A stretch of DNA of 64,000 nt from Pythium myriotylum. Lineage: Eukaryota; Oomycota; Peronosporomycetes; Pythiales; Pythiaceae. The position numbers were made by a program, and so were the translations under genes. The notes beneath the pieces were generated by a model. It saw only the letters and a program-made list of their open reading frames with translations. It ran no database searches and had not been told where the DNA came from. The DNA lies in NCBI GenBank assembly GCA_023091665.1, contig JALJCQ010000016.1:992001-1056000 (forward strand). Reading direction: 5' to 3'. This document shows positions 1 to 10,073 of this stretch, piece after piece; the stretch's first letter is position 1; the number at the start of each line of letters is the position of its first letter.

Positions 1-1088
1 CTCCTGCGCGAAGCGAGCCATGTAGCTTGAAAGACCGAGCTTTTGGATCGTGCGTTTCCCCGCTGGATCGCTCCATGAGATATTGTGAGCTAGTGCCTCC
101 ATGCTCTGCTTAAGTGCTGGATCGCGCTGGCTCTCAGTGAGGTCAATGAAAAAGACAGCACCACTGTGACGACGATATTTTCGTGGTTTGCGAGCATCTA
201 ATTCGTAAATGACTAGGAGGCATAGGCTCGGTTCCACACAGAGATTCGTAAGCAGGTCCAGAATGGCGATGCGAAGATATGCATCGGTATCCTCCAGCTT
301 GAAGAAGTGCTCAACAAGATGGGCAAGGCGTTCTCGCGTTGGATTGACCAGCGCTGTACCATGGGAAGCCATATTTGTGAGAACTTCGGCGGCGAGAACC
401 TGGCAGTTTTCGTCGTTGCATTCGAAAACAAGTCGCCAGCATTCGAGAACGAGTTCGTGAGGGATTGCGCCGGAAATTGGCGGAACGTAGCACAAATTCC
501 GCAAAGCGCTGAGCAATATGGACGGCATTTGTTGCAGTTCGAGAGACTTGGGCATCGTCACATAGAGTTCCCACAACATTCGGCTTGCGCCAAGCTCAAG
601 ACACTGGATAGCTATGGACTCTTCGATGCTCGCATGGCAAATGAGCACAAGCGAAAAGACCAACGACTCGTGAACTTCAAAGGCTTCCCACCTATGCAAA
701 CCAGCATGAGAGCTCGCTCAAGCTTCTATGTACAGTACATGTCCCCACGTGGTCTCAAAAATGTTCGACGTCCGCCATGCATAGTCGAGAGTCGCCTGCT
801 CTTCTGTGATCCTACTCAGATGATCCACTGGTGCCCACGGGTGAGCTCGGCGAGACCGTATGCCTGCATGCATTGCTCCGCACCAATCATTGTCGGCCCA
901 TCGAAACCTTCAAACTCGTCTCGTTCGTCGTCGTCGACCAGCCGCATCGCCATGTCGGAAAGCGCGTCGCGCAACGCTTCGCTCGTCCGACTTGTGCGCA
1001 AGACCTCGAGATGTTGGGCGATGGTCACGACATATCGAAGCTTGCGACGGCGAGGCGATGTGGATCGATTCACGGCAGTAGGAGCCAT
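1..1088 (-). CDS. Partial helical-repeat (ARM/HEAT-like) protein, 3' end outside window
   Basis: A continuous minus-strand frame runs from about position 690 off the left edge. It reads as amphipathic helices (for example LVFSLVLICHASIEESIAIQ and QQMPSILLSALRNLCYVPP) with the spacing of ARM/HEAT-type repeats. Upstream exons cover about 815-1088 (the part with MRLVDDDERDEFEGFDGPTM) and about 720-805 (ATLDYAWRTSNIFETT), joined by short introns. The second junction (61 nt) restores the frame as ETT-WEAFEV. I place the start at ATG 1088, but an exon at about 1170-1268 beginning MKILPPQQFHILGTEF could precede it; I could not make that splice keep frame. I do not recognise the family. It could be a chromatin-remodelling or scaffold subunit, but nothing specific supports that. 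The gene is divergent from the TBC gene at 1953. Confidence 0.5.
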
Positions 1089-1268
1089 CGATCGCACGAA
1101 CAAGCCATCGACCATGACGAGGAGAGTTCCCAAGCGAATCCCCAACCTTCGAGACGCTCCGAGGAGTTACTTGTAGCGAAACGACACATGGCTACATTCC
1201 GGAATCGGTTTGAACTCGGCGAACTCGGTGCCCAGGATGTGAAACTGTTGCGGAGGAAGGATCTTCAT

Positions 1269-1952
1269 TGCTCACCGCATCTCTGAAACGGAGCGTCGGT
1301 CGTGGCACGCCAGCTTCTGGCGTCCAACGTCTTCCGCCGAGCTTCAACGATTCCTAGGGCTATTTCACCAAGCGAGACGAGATCACGCGTCAACGACACG
1401 CATGGTGCACTGACGACTCGGTGAGCTGTTTCCATCTGGTTCCTGTTGCACGTCGACTGCCCACGGCCTCGTGAGTCGCAGTTGCCGTGAGACCCACAGC
1501 CGATCAGGTGGAGATCCCATACAATGAATCTTGAAAAGCCACACGCCAACTGCAACTATACACATTGCATCTGTATAGCTGATCTCACCGGATAATCCCT
1601 TGTTGGAGTATCTCCCACGAGGGATTTGCTGGATTTTGTCAGTGCGCTGATGCCAGATTATCCATGGAAGGTCTCACGAGTGAACCCTGTCGCAGAGATC
1701 ACCGCAGCACACAAATAGCGAGCGCGGAACGTGCGGCGTCGCCCCAAAGAGCCTCAGTCTCGTCACCGCGCGCCTGGCGAATCCGTCCTTAGTCCGCAGT
1801 CTTCCATCTTCATCCGGTCGCGCCTCGGTTTTCCGACGCCAATTGGGAGGTCTCCCGGATTTTCCGGAAATCCAGAGAACAAACGCGTCCAGAGAGATCA
1901 ACAACGTAGCTCCTGAGCAGCTCAATTCTTTTTCGAACGCGGCCGAGTGGAT
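1269..1952. other. Divergent intergenic region, no gene seen
   Basis: Both strands are broken by stops and no family is recognisable. The stretch must hold the promoters and 5' leaders of the partial gene on the left and the TBC gene on the right, and possibly an extra first exon of the left gene. Confidence 0.5.
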
Positions 1953-4005
1953 ATGGCACTGCACAGCTCGCGCGGCGTGAACGAGCCGCTCACGTTCAAG
2001 CCGACGACGCGGCTCCAGCCCAACGACTCGATGTGGTCGCGCCTCTTCCGCCACTTCTCAGTGCCGAGCCCGATGGTCCATCGCTTCCTCGTGGGTGGCT
2101 CTCATTTTTTAGTTTGCTGTTGTCGCGCTCACGCGAGTTTGTTTTCGTATCTTGTAGCCCAAGCTCAAAGCCGGACGCCTCATGCTCGAAGTCGGCGTTG
2201 TGCCCGAATGGAAGCAGTTTGAAGTCGTGCTCGCTGGATCGACGATCGGCGACCTGGCGATCTATTACTATGCGTCCAAGGGCGACACGGCGCCGCTGGG
2301 CTGTATACCACTACATAGCGCTCACATTGATGTGCTGGAGGAAGTCGTGATGGTGGTGACACAGGAAAAGACCTGGTTCTTGTGCGCTGACCACGGCCGC
2401 GCTGCCGCCGACTGGGCCGAGGCGATTTGTGCGTCGATTGAAAAAGTCAGTCAAGGTGTTGTTCTTGGTCAGGGCGCAGCCTTGCGAAGCAAGCGCCGGC
2501 GCTTGTCCAGCCAAGCGACTCATATTACTCTACGCGAGATTCAATCCCGTGAGATCAAGGCTCGTGTTGATGAATTTCTGGAGATTTTTGTGCGATCTAC
2601 GGATGAGGATATTCGCCTCCAGGCGATGGAAGGGGCTCTTTCGTGGTCATGCATGAGAAACCTCGCGTGGAAAGTCTGGCTTGAAGTTGTTCCACTGAAC
2701 ATCCCATTTGGTCGGTGGGTTCCTACAATACACACGAAGCGCCAAGTGTACGAGTACCAGAGAAACCAGCACGAGATCTTCCACGACTTTTTCGACTTCA
2801 AGCAGGACGATGAGGCTTTCATCCACATGTGCGAAAGCTCACAAGACAATCTGCTTTACGGTATCTTTAAAGACGTTCGTCGTACACGTGGAGCAATGGA
2901 TTTCTTCCGCGATGCCCGCGTCCAGTGCATGCTTATTCGGGTTCTGTACACTTATTCCCACGCACATCCAGAGATCTCGTACAATCAAGGCATGGGCGAG
3001 CTGCTCGCGACGATCGTGTATCTCCTTCATATCGAACAGTGCTCGCCTAGTGCTCGTGCAAGTGCCTTTCAGACTGCTCAACTCACCAAATCGCTCTCTG
3101 CTGTGTCTCTCACGGGATCCTCTAGCACGGGATCATTCGTCTCGCTTGCCCCGAGTGCTTCAACTGAGCGATTCAGTGAAAGTGATTCGGATGATGCGTC
3201 GTACGTGTACGTGGATAGCTTCATCGACATCGAGGATGAGGCAGCATATCTCGATCGAGCACAATTTTTGCGGACTACGCCGTTTTCTGGTGGCTCGGGC
3301 AAGTACTTGGAGTACGTGATTATGGCGAGGTAGTTCCAACCATAGGATCCTAATTCTTGCTGTAGTTGCTGCAGGGAAGCAGTCGAGGAGATCATTCGAG
3401 AGATGACCAATCCGTCTTACTTGGAACACGACGCGTATCTACTGCTGGTGGAGATCATGGATCGAATGGCCGGAGCTTATTGCCCTGAGGCTCCACCATC
3501 ATCGTCTTCCTCCAATCCAAAGAGGACGAACGTTGTACCGGCAAGCTCAGCTGCGAACGTGCTGTCGATGCTGTCTACAGAGGCTGCGTCATCGCCGCTG
3601 TACGACCAGATGAACAGTATACACCACCAGATCCTCAGTCGGTGCGATCCACCGACGGCACGCCATCTCTCGAACCTCGGTGTCGAGCCACAAATGTTCT
3701 TACTGCGATGGGTGCGAGTGCTCATGTCACGAGAGTACGAGATGGCGCAAGTGTGGCAGATCTGGGACTCGATCTTCAGCCTTACGCCCAGCGACTTTTC
3801 GTTTATCAACGTGCTTTGCGTCGCCGCCGTGCGCGAGTTTCGTGAGGAGATCTTGTTGGCTCAAGATCCAACGGCCGTTCTGCTTTGTCTCCGCGATCTC
3901 TCGGAAAAGATTGACGCCGACCGACTCGTCGACAATGCTCGCGATCTGTACGAGGCTCTGCTCATCGCCGCGGCCGTTGAGGCCGCCGATGCGGCGTCTA
4001 GCTAA
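1953..4005 (+). CDS. PH-TBC domain Rab GTPase-activating protein, TBC1D5-like
   Basis: Three exons (1953-2090, 2158-3329, 3375-4005) give 646 residues. Both introns (67 and 45 nt) have GT-AG ends and keep frame. Residues about 45-140 resemble a PH domain (KLKAGRLMLEVGVVPEWKQF). The TBC domain follows, with LAWKVWL, the arginine-finger region GIFKDVRRTR and the glutamine-finger motif YNQGMGELLATIVYLLH. An acidic, serine-rich insert of about 100 residues splits the TBC domain before YLEHDAYLLL and FLLRWVRVLMSREY. The split domain and the GELLATIV and LRWVR motifs match TBC1D5, a Rab7 GAP that works with retromer on endosomes. Both catalytic fingers are present, so it should be active. The start is ATG 1953, since the codons just upstream are not ATG. 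The orthology to TBC1D5 is an inference. Confidence 0.85.
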
Positions 4006-4066
4006 TTACTGGGACCAATTAACATATGAAGGTAGCGCGTTCTGTCTCTATTGCTGCCGTCTCGAC

Positions 4067-5442
4067 TTATTTCTTCCCCTTAGGCTTTCGCACTTGGTTC
4101 GATTTGCGACCGAGCAGGTTGCCCTTGGTCTTACTGTTGAACGGGATCCGTTTGGGCAGTGCCGCCTTCTGCGCCGCCTCGTTGCTCTTGAGCTCAGTGC
4201 GGGGCAAGTCAGTGCGGACCTCAATCGACTTTCCCTTCTCCTTTTCCGTGATCATCTTTTCGTGTTCCGTCTGCGGAGAGCGATAGATATTAGCGATCCA
4301 GGGAGGAGCAAAAGAGCCACACGCGAAACGTACAAAGTCAGTTCGGAACGTGATCATGCTCTCAAGCTTCTTGCGGTTGTAGAACTGGCCGTTGATGTCC
4401 ACGAGGTAGAATCCACGATCCTTGCCGACCTTGAGAATCATGTTCTTCTTCATGTTCGGGTTGGCCGAGACATGGGAGACTGGCACATCGAATGGTTCGC
4501 CGAGATCCTTGAGCACAAGTCGTCAGTAAATACTTGATGAGTACAGGCAAGCAGGCCGGCAAGAGCCCTTACGCCGAAGAATTTGTGGGTCGTGATGCGC
4601 AGTTTGTCACCTCCTGAGACGATCGAGATGCGCGCAACCGAACGCTAAGCAGAGCTTGATGGGTGAGGACTGGGTAAAGAAGACTAGAAACCAGTTCTAC
4701 ATACTCGGGCGTGGAATCCAACTAGGAACGACAACAGAATGCTCGAGCCAAAGCCAATCGACGAGCCGAGATCCGCTGTCACGAATGAGAAGAACGAGGG
4801 CTCAGGCACTTGCGGCATCACTACAATGAACCAGGACCTCGTCAAAATCATCGGTTCAAGTATTCCCAACACATCTGCCACGAACTCTCGATGAGACTCT
4901 GCTCGTAGCCCTTGAACCACGACCAGAACGCGATCTGCAGCCACCAAAACGCCACGTCAGCCTCCCGTGATCCACTAAAAACAGCGCGAAGATCATACAT
5001 GAGCGAGCGACCCGGCGCCCATGAAGCCAAAGTAACTCTGCGCAACAATAACACCACACTCTCAGCGCTCACTTCTCTCCAGTCGTCCTGTCAAGAGCGC
5101 AGACCTTGCGCGAGTACTCATAGAGCAGGTCGCCGTTCTTGGCGTCGTGCTCCGGATGGTTGGAGAGGATGCGCTCCCAGATCTTCTTGTTGGTCAGCGG
5201 CTCGTCCTTGGACTTCTCCGGCTTCGGCGCGTCGGTCGGTGGCGAGCTATGAAGCAGCGAACGTGTCAATGTCTCCACGCCGTGGAGACTCCATTGCGAG
5301 GCTCGTACTCGGTGCTGAAGGCTCGCAAGACCCGCGTTGAAACCGCAGTGGCGACTGCAAGACGATCGTGCGGTCGAGCGACCAGCTGCAGCGCTGAGCG
5401 ACGCGCAATCGCCGCCGGACGCAGCATCGGGATGAGCACCAT
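4067..5442 (-). CDS. TMEM223-like mitochondrial inner-membrane protein
   Basis: A split minus-strand gene. Exon 1 (5309-5442) encodes an Arg/Ala-rich amphipathic start (MVLIPMLRPAAIARRSALQL), a likely mitochondrial presequence. A 62-nt intron joins RAFST to DSPPTDAPKPEKSKDEP. Later exons carry GDLLYEYSRKVCALDRTTGE, one or two hydrophobic helices (about 4690-5040), then LRITTHKFFG spliced to DLGEPFDVPVSHV and RGFYLVDINGQFYNRKKLES. The order LLYEY - helices - TTH.FFG - FYLVD..G.F.N matches TMEM223 of the TMEM70/186/223 superfamily, whose members act in respiratory-chain assembly. A final in-frame intron (GTACGT to CCGCAG, near 4275-4340) precedes a basic tail of about 50 residues. Middle exon borders are not all certain. 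The family call is by motif recall only. Confidence 0.65.
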
Positions 5443-5601
5443 GCCACCGATCTCAATTGTGGTTTCTGTGGAGCTCTCGAGTGATGACGTGCGAGGTCGC
5501 ACGAAGGTTGCTTGAAGAGCAGTCCAAAATCTGTGACGCGCGCCGAATGTCCCCCACCAAAAATATCGAAAAGAGCTGCTGAGAAGCTCCGCCTCCCCGA
5601 T

Positions 5602-6422
5602 ATGGACGTGACGCTGCGCCGCGCGCGGCCACGAGAAGTGCCGCTGGCCAAGCCGTCGGCGGAGCAGCTGTACATGTGCGTTTCGCTAGTCGTAACCCCC
5701 CCCCCCCTCTAGTGAACGTGGCTTATTGGGGAGCTCATCGTCTTATGGACGAACACGGCAGTCCGAAGGAACTAGTTCGTAAGGATGACACGGGAGCTCC
5801 ACGCAACGGAGCGCGCAAGTCACGATGGATGCCGAACGAGAAGAAACCCGGCGCGTCCAAGCACCTGCGGTCGGGGGACGCGAACGTGAATGCGCGTGCC
5901 AGGTGAGAGCTTCAGCGTGTCATGTGCAGCGAGTTGGGCTGAGTGACGGGACCTCTGGTGGAAGGCTCGAGCCGCAGGAATCCGTGTCCGAGCTCGACAT
6001 GGAACGACTAGCGACCGTCGAAGACGAGGTGCGTTGCTAGCCTCCGTAATGTTTGTTGTTTTGTGTGTGGTGGAGCTGAGTAGTACCCGTGCTTCTTGGT
6101 GGCAAGCTCTCGCACTTGGAGACCGAGGTATTCTTGGTCGGCCTGTCTCCTATCGCTGAGTACTGTGCATTCGATCATGCGGGTGCCATACCTATAGGTG
6201 GACCACTTTGTGAAGGACTTTTACGTCGCGGCTGCTTCGTTCTCGACGCAAGCGAACGCTCAGAAAGTGTAGGTTGAACTGCCAGTCAGTCGCCCATCTC
6301 CATCCTCTCGCTTCTCTCTCTTCTTCATCTGACTCACCGAACTCTGTAGCTTGCTGACGAGCCTGCTGCAGCGTCACACCTCCACGAGCAAGACAAGGCA
6401 TTCAAGCGGAAAAGAGGAATAA
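5602..6422 (+). CDS. Small multi-exon gene, unrecognised, partly unresolved
   Basis: A short spliced gene divergent from the TMEM223-like gene. The 3' half is convincing: an exon ending MERLATVEDE, then LSHLETE, then VDHFVKDFYVAAASFSTQAN, then LADEPAAASHLHEQDKAFKR, all joined by short GT-AG introns with no frame change, ending at a TAA near 6422. The 5' half starts at ATG 5602 (MDVTLRRARPREVPLAKPSA) and splices across a poly-C intron (5676-5712). I could not connect it in frame to the 3' half through 5779-5940. The product would be small, hydrophilic and helical or coiled-coil. No family is recognised. Confidence 0.35.
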
Positions 6423-6485
6423 ATTATTTTGGGTCGAGTTGGCAAAGGCCCTTTGCGTCTTGCATCGCTGGTCGTGACCGAGAGC

Positions 6486-6899
6486 TCAAAAGATGTCGGG
6501 CGGCGGCGGCGGCAGAAACTGGTTGGCGCCGCCGACGCGGTCGTTCTGCTGCACCATGAACTGCAGTCGGTAGTTGGTCAGCCGCAGCTGCTTGACCTGG
6601 TCCTGCAGTGTCTCGATCTGGAGCTGCTGGTCCGCGACCTGCGCCTTGTACGTGTCGGCGGCGCCGACGGCGCTGCGCAGCAGCTCGTTCTGGCGCTCGA
6701 GCGCGTCCACGCGCCGCTGCATGAGCTGCAGCTCGTGCTGCAGGCGCTGCTGCTGCTCGGCCAGCTGGCGCTCGTACTGCTCCTGGAGCTGCGCCGCGAG
6801 CCGCGCGTACTGGTCGGCGTCGCGCTGGTTCGCGTTGGCGGTGGCGTCGGCGCCGTGGAGCTTGAGCGCATTGAGCCGCTCGATGAGCCCGAGGTCCAT
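6486..6899 (-). CDS. Small coiled-coil protein with C-terminal polyproline
   Basis: An intronless frame of 137 residues. Residues about 35-115 are Gln/Leu/Arg-rich with clear heptads (LAAQLQEQYERQLAEQQQRL, LQIETLQDQVKQLRLTNYRL), indicating a parallel coiled coil. The last ten residues contain five consecutive prolines (PPPPPDIF), a possible profilin/EVH1/SH3-binding tail. There is no signal peptide or membrane segment. The frame is open end to end and GC-rich at third positions like its neighbours. I do not recognise an orthologue; small centrosomal, ciliary or tethering-complex proteins look like this, but that is only a resemblance. Confidence 0.6.
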   Translation of the reverse strand: MDLGLIERLNALKLHGADATANANQRDADQYARLAAQLQEQYERQLAEQQQRLQHELQLMQRRVDALERQNELLRSAVGAADTYKAQVADQQLQIETLQDQVKQLRLTNYRLQFMVQQNDRVGGANQFLPPPPPDIF

Positions 6900-7431
6900 G
6901 GCCGGCGCGGGAGGAGGAGGAAGCGGAGGAGGCGGAGAAGGAGGCGGAAGATGGTCTTCCGCGAGCGCTGGGAACGGCGTGACGCGCGGCCTTCTGCGCT
7001 CGAAGCGTCGGGCTCGCGATGGCGCTGAGCGTGACAGCCCGCCCGGACGAGACAGAGGGAACGCGGTTGCTCAATGAGGGGACCGGTCCGTAATTTATGT
7101 CGCAGAGAACCTTCTGTTTTTTTTATTTTTTTGTTCTCGCCGTGCAACATTTCAGTTTCAGTGAACCCCACGCGACACGTCGACACAACGACGAAAAAAA
7201 AAAGATTACAGTGTAGCAAGCAACGAAAAGAAAAAAAAAAAACGTCGCGGTTTTTCTAGGAGAAATGGATCGGGATTGGATACAATTTGGCAAATAGATG
7301 ATTCTGATTGGTAGGAAATTAAGAATGGGTACGACTGACTCGATTCAGTTCAACTTGGTCATGAGCCTCCTGAGGAGCTCCGTGGTCTGGGGTGTGGATC
7401 GATACTGTAGATAGATAGAGTACGTGAAGGC
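6900..7431. other. Intergenic region with homopolymer tracts, no gene
   Basis: The region between two same-strand genes holds T-rich and A-rich runs (about 7108-7135 and 7193-7240) and no open frame of note. It serves as promoter of the coiled-coil gene and 3' flank of the first VTT gene. Confidence 0.5.
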
Positions 7432-8379
7432 TCAGACGATCGAGATCCGCTTGACGACCTCCTGCTCGGTCTCGGTCGCCGCCACCTGCGTGACCACGAC
7501 GGCGCAGACATCCTCGTCGTCGACGGCGTGCACCGTCTCCTCGCTCTCGGTGGCGTCCTCGTCGTCGTCGCTTGTCGAGTGAACTCGCTTGTCGCCCTTG
7601 CTCTGCTGCGAGACGAGCTGCCCGTGGAGCTCGCGTCGCGTGTACACGACCAGCAGCCCCATGGCAAGCGCGGTGCAAACCAGACCGACCACGAGCAGCA
7701 GCCAGCGCCCGGCGCCGCCGGCTCGCACGTCGCCCGCGAGCATGCCCTTGGTCTGGTGGCCGATGTACGCCCAGAGCGCGGCGCTCGGGAAGCCGCCGAC
7801 GAACGACGTGACCGTGAACCGCAGCAGCTGGACGTCTGTGATCGAGAGCCCGTAGCACTTGACGACGGGCGGGAGGCTCGAGAGCTGGATGAGCAGCAGC
7901 GGCTTCCAGTTGGGGCCTTCCATGACGCTCGAGAGCGCCGAGAACACGGGGAACTTGGCCTGCAGGTAGCCGCCGAGGCGGTCTTTGCCCAGTCGCTTGC
8001 CCACGAGGAAGGCCACGACCGAGCCGCAGGTCTTGCCCACAGCGTTGAGCAGCGCGCCGTGCACGAGCCCGAAGACGGAGCCCGAGAGGATCTCGAGCAT
8101 GGTGGCTGGGATGGCCAGCGGGATGGCCACGCCGAACATCACGGGCAGCAGCAGCGCGCCGCAGACGTGGTGGCCGTCGATCCAGCCACTGACGCTGGCC
8201 ACAGTGTGCTTGACGGGCAGCACGGTGACGAGCACGGCGAGAGCAGTGGCGACCGAGACGGCGACGACAACGAGCCGCAGGCGGCGCCGAGATCTTGCGG
8301 AGACGTGACAACGAGCGAGCTGGTGCGGCGAGCGCAGCTCACTGTCGGCGCGCAGCAGGCGCACGCGCTCGACCTCCAT
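7432..8379 (-). CDS. VTT-domain (SNARE-associated / DedA-type) membrane protein, copy 1
   Basis: An intronless frame of 315 residues from ATG 8379. That start (MEVERVRLLRAD) is shared with copy 2 (MDVERLPLLRAD), so it is preferred over the upstream ATG at 8430. A basic N-terminus precedes a first helix (LRLVVVAVSVATALAVLVTV). The VTT core follows: GVAIPLAIPATMLEILSGSVFG, then GSVVAFLVGKRLGKDRLGGYL, NWKPLLLIQLSSLPPVVKCY and the FVGGFPSAALWAYIG region. A last helix precedes RREL and an acidic Ser/Glu tail. VTT proteins (TMEM41/VMP1/TVP38/DedA) include lipid scramblases and act in the ER, Golgi or autophagy. The core closely resembles the TVP38/TMEM64 type. It is the first of three tandem paralogues on this strand. 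The substrate is not known. Confidence 0.85.
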   Translation of the reverse strand: MEVERVRLLRADSELRSPHQLARCHVSARSRRRLRLVVVAVSVATALAVLVTVLPVKHTVASVSGWIDGHHVCGALLLPVMFGVAIPLAIPATMLEILSGSVFGLVHGALLNAVGKTCGSVVAFLVGKRLGKDRLGGYLQAKFPVFSALSSVMEGPNWKPLLLIQLSSLPPVVKCYGLSITDVQLLRFTVTSFVGGFPSAALWAYIGHQTKGMLAGDVRAGGAGRWLLLVVGLVCTALAMGLLVVYTRRELHGQLVSQQSKGDKRVHSTSDDDEDATESEETVHAVDDEDVCAVVVTQVAATETEQEVVKRISIV

Positions 8380-8732
8380 GCTTGGTCTTGTCGATGGCCG
8401 ATGCGGCAGTGGGGAACGGAAGATCGCCATGACGTTCGAGGCTCGTGACGTCGCAGGGTCGTCAAAGCAGGCAGCCTATTCCCGGCAGCGTCCGTACGTA
8501 CTGGACGCACCTCTTGACCTTGTCGGCGGCTACGCTTCGAATAGCCGGATGATTCGCGTGGGCTCTCCTGGGACAATCCTCTCCCCCGTCACACGCAGTG
8601 ACCTGAGGGTCAGCTGTCGTCAGGCGATCGACGAACACAGCGCAGTCTCCTCTATTGAGCTCGGCTCCGTGTTGAATTAAATATCTCTATCATTTGTATG
8701 CAGTCTCAACGTCCTCGGTGCTTCGTCTGTCT

Positions 8733-9617
8733 TCAGACCGAGCCGTACGCCGTGGCGACCACCTCGCCCTCGAAGGCGTCGTCCTCCTCGCCCGTGTGCG
8801 GGGTCTCCTGGAGCGACTCCTCGCTCTCGGTCGCGTCCTCGTCGGTCCACTGGGCCTTGGTGGTCTGGCTCAGCTGGGCCTGCAGCTCGCGTCGCGTGTA
8901 CACGAAGAGCAGCCCCATGGCCAGCACGGTGCACACCAGGCCGACAGCCATGAGCACCCAGCGGCCAGCACCGCCGGTCGAGGCGTCTCCGGCGAGCACG
9001 TCCTTGGCCTGCGAGCCCACGTAGCCCCAGAGCACGGAGCTCGGGAAGCCGCCGACGAGCGAGGTGAGCCCGAAGCGCAGCACGCTCACGTCCGTGATCG
9101 CGAGTCCGTAGCACTTGACGACGAGCGGGATGCTCGAGAGCTGGATGAGCAGCAGCGGCTTCCAGTTGGGGCCTTCGATCACGCTGGCCATGGCGGCGAA
9201 GGCCGGGAACTTGGACTGCAGGTAGCCGCCGAGGCGGTCTTTGCCGAGGCGCTTGCCAAGCGCGAAGGCGACGACCGAGCCGCAGGCCTTGCCGACGGCC
9301 GCGAGCAGCGCGCCCTCGACGAGCCCGAAGACCGAGCCCGAGAGGAACTCGAGCATCGTGGAGCCGAGCCCGAGCGGGATGGCCACGCTGAAGAGCGCCG
9401 GCATGAGCAGCGCGCCCCAGGCGTGGTGGGCCTCGATCCACGCGCTCGCGGCTGTGACGAGGCGCTGGATCGGCAGCACGACGAGCAGCGTGGCGACGAC
9501 CGCGACGGCGGCGACGACGACGAGCGCCAGGCGCAGACGGCGCCGCGCCGTCGCCGAGAGCGCGCAGCGTCGCGGCTCGCGGTCGGCGCGAAGAAGCGGC
9601 AGGCGTTCGACGTCCAT
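8733..9617 (-). CDS. VTT-domain membrane protein, copy 2
   Basis: An intronless frame of 294 residues from ATG 9617 (MDVERLPLLRADREP). The longer frame opening at 9797 adds 60 poorly conserved residues and is probably 5' leader. It has the same layout as copy 1: basic N-terminus, helix (LRLALVVVAAVAVVATLLVV), GLGSTMLEFLSGSVFGLVEG, GSVVAFALGKRLGKDRLGGYL, NWKPLLLIQLSSIPLVVKCYGL and the LVGGFPSSVLWGYVG region, then a last helix, RREL and an acidic C-terminal tail. Copies 1 and 2 are nearly identical through the core, so the duplication is recent relative to copy 3. The function is inferred to match copy 1: an integral endomembrane protein, possibly a lipid scramblase. The intergenic spacer to copy 1 is about 350 bp. 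Confidence 0.85.
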   Translation of the reverse strand: MDVERLPLLRADREPRRCALSATARRRLRLALVVVAAVAVVATLLVVLPIQRLVTAASAWIEAHHAWGALLMPALFSVAIPLGLGSTMLEFLSGSVFGLVEGALLAAVGKACGSVVAFALGKRLGKDRLGGYLQSKFPAFAAMASVIEGPNWKPLLLIQLSSIPLVVKCYGLAITDVSVLRFGLTSLVGGFPSSVLWGYVGSQAKDVLAGDASTGGAGRWVLMAVGLVCTVLAMGLLFVYTRRELQAQLSQTTKAQWTDEDATESEESLQETPHTGEEDDAFEGEVVATAYGSV

Positions 9618-10073
9618 GTCGAGGGCTGGAGCGAGCGTCGGCGCGCCGATATGGGAATGGGGTCGCTCGTCGTCCCATGCACGAGCTGCTGCGCGTCGTC
9701 GCGACGTCGCAGGAATGTCGTTTCGTCGACGCTGATTATGCCGCCTACGTCCAATCGCGACGCGCGCCATGTGGATGGATAGAGGGTGGATATCCATACC
9801 ATGGTACCTAGATGTAGCTCTTGACGGGCGCGATGTACAGTTACCGTCATTCGTCGTCGCGACGCTGGGACATCCGTGCCCATCCCATCGTCTCGGGCCT
9901 CAGCGACGTTGCCCGTCGAGTCGTCACGCCATCGCGCGCGGTCTCATTACGCGAATTGATGATTCTCTATTGAACATAAATACTTGGTGGCGCCTCTCTC
10001 TTCTTCTTCGTCTTCTTCTTCTTTGGATGCTGCTTCTTCTTCATCTCGATCGCTCAGTCCCAGTTCCGCTCGC
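9618..10073. other. Spacer between VTT copies 2 and 3, no gene
   Basis: About 450 bp with no credible open frame. It contains the likely promoter of copy 2 and, at 9990-10040, a CTT-rich pyrimidine tract just downstream of copy 3. Confidence 0.45.

Noticed and set aside
1555..1672. Repeated GATAATCC/GATTATCC words near 1590 and 1655
   Set aside because: They are short and imperfect, lie in AT-mixed noncoding DNA, and are compatible with chance.
8694..9782. A long plus-strand open frame opposite VTT copy 2
   Set aside because: It is an antisense shadow; the minus strand carries the conserved membrane core shared by three paralogues.
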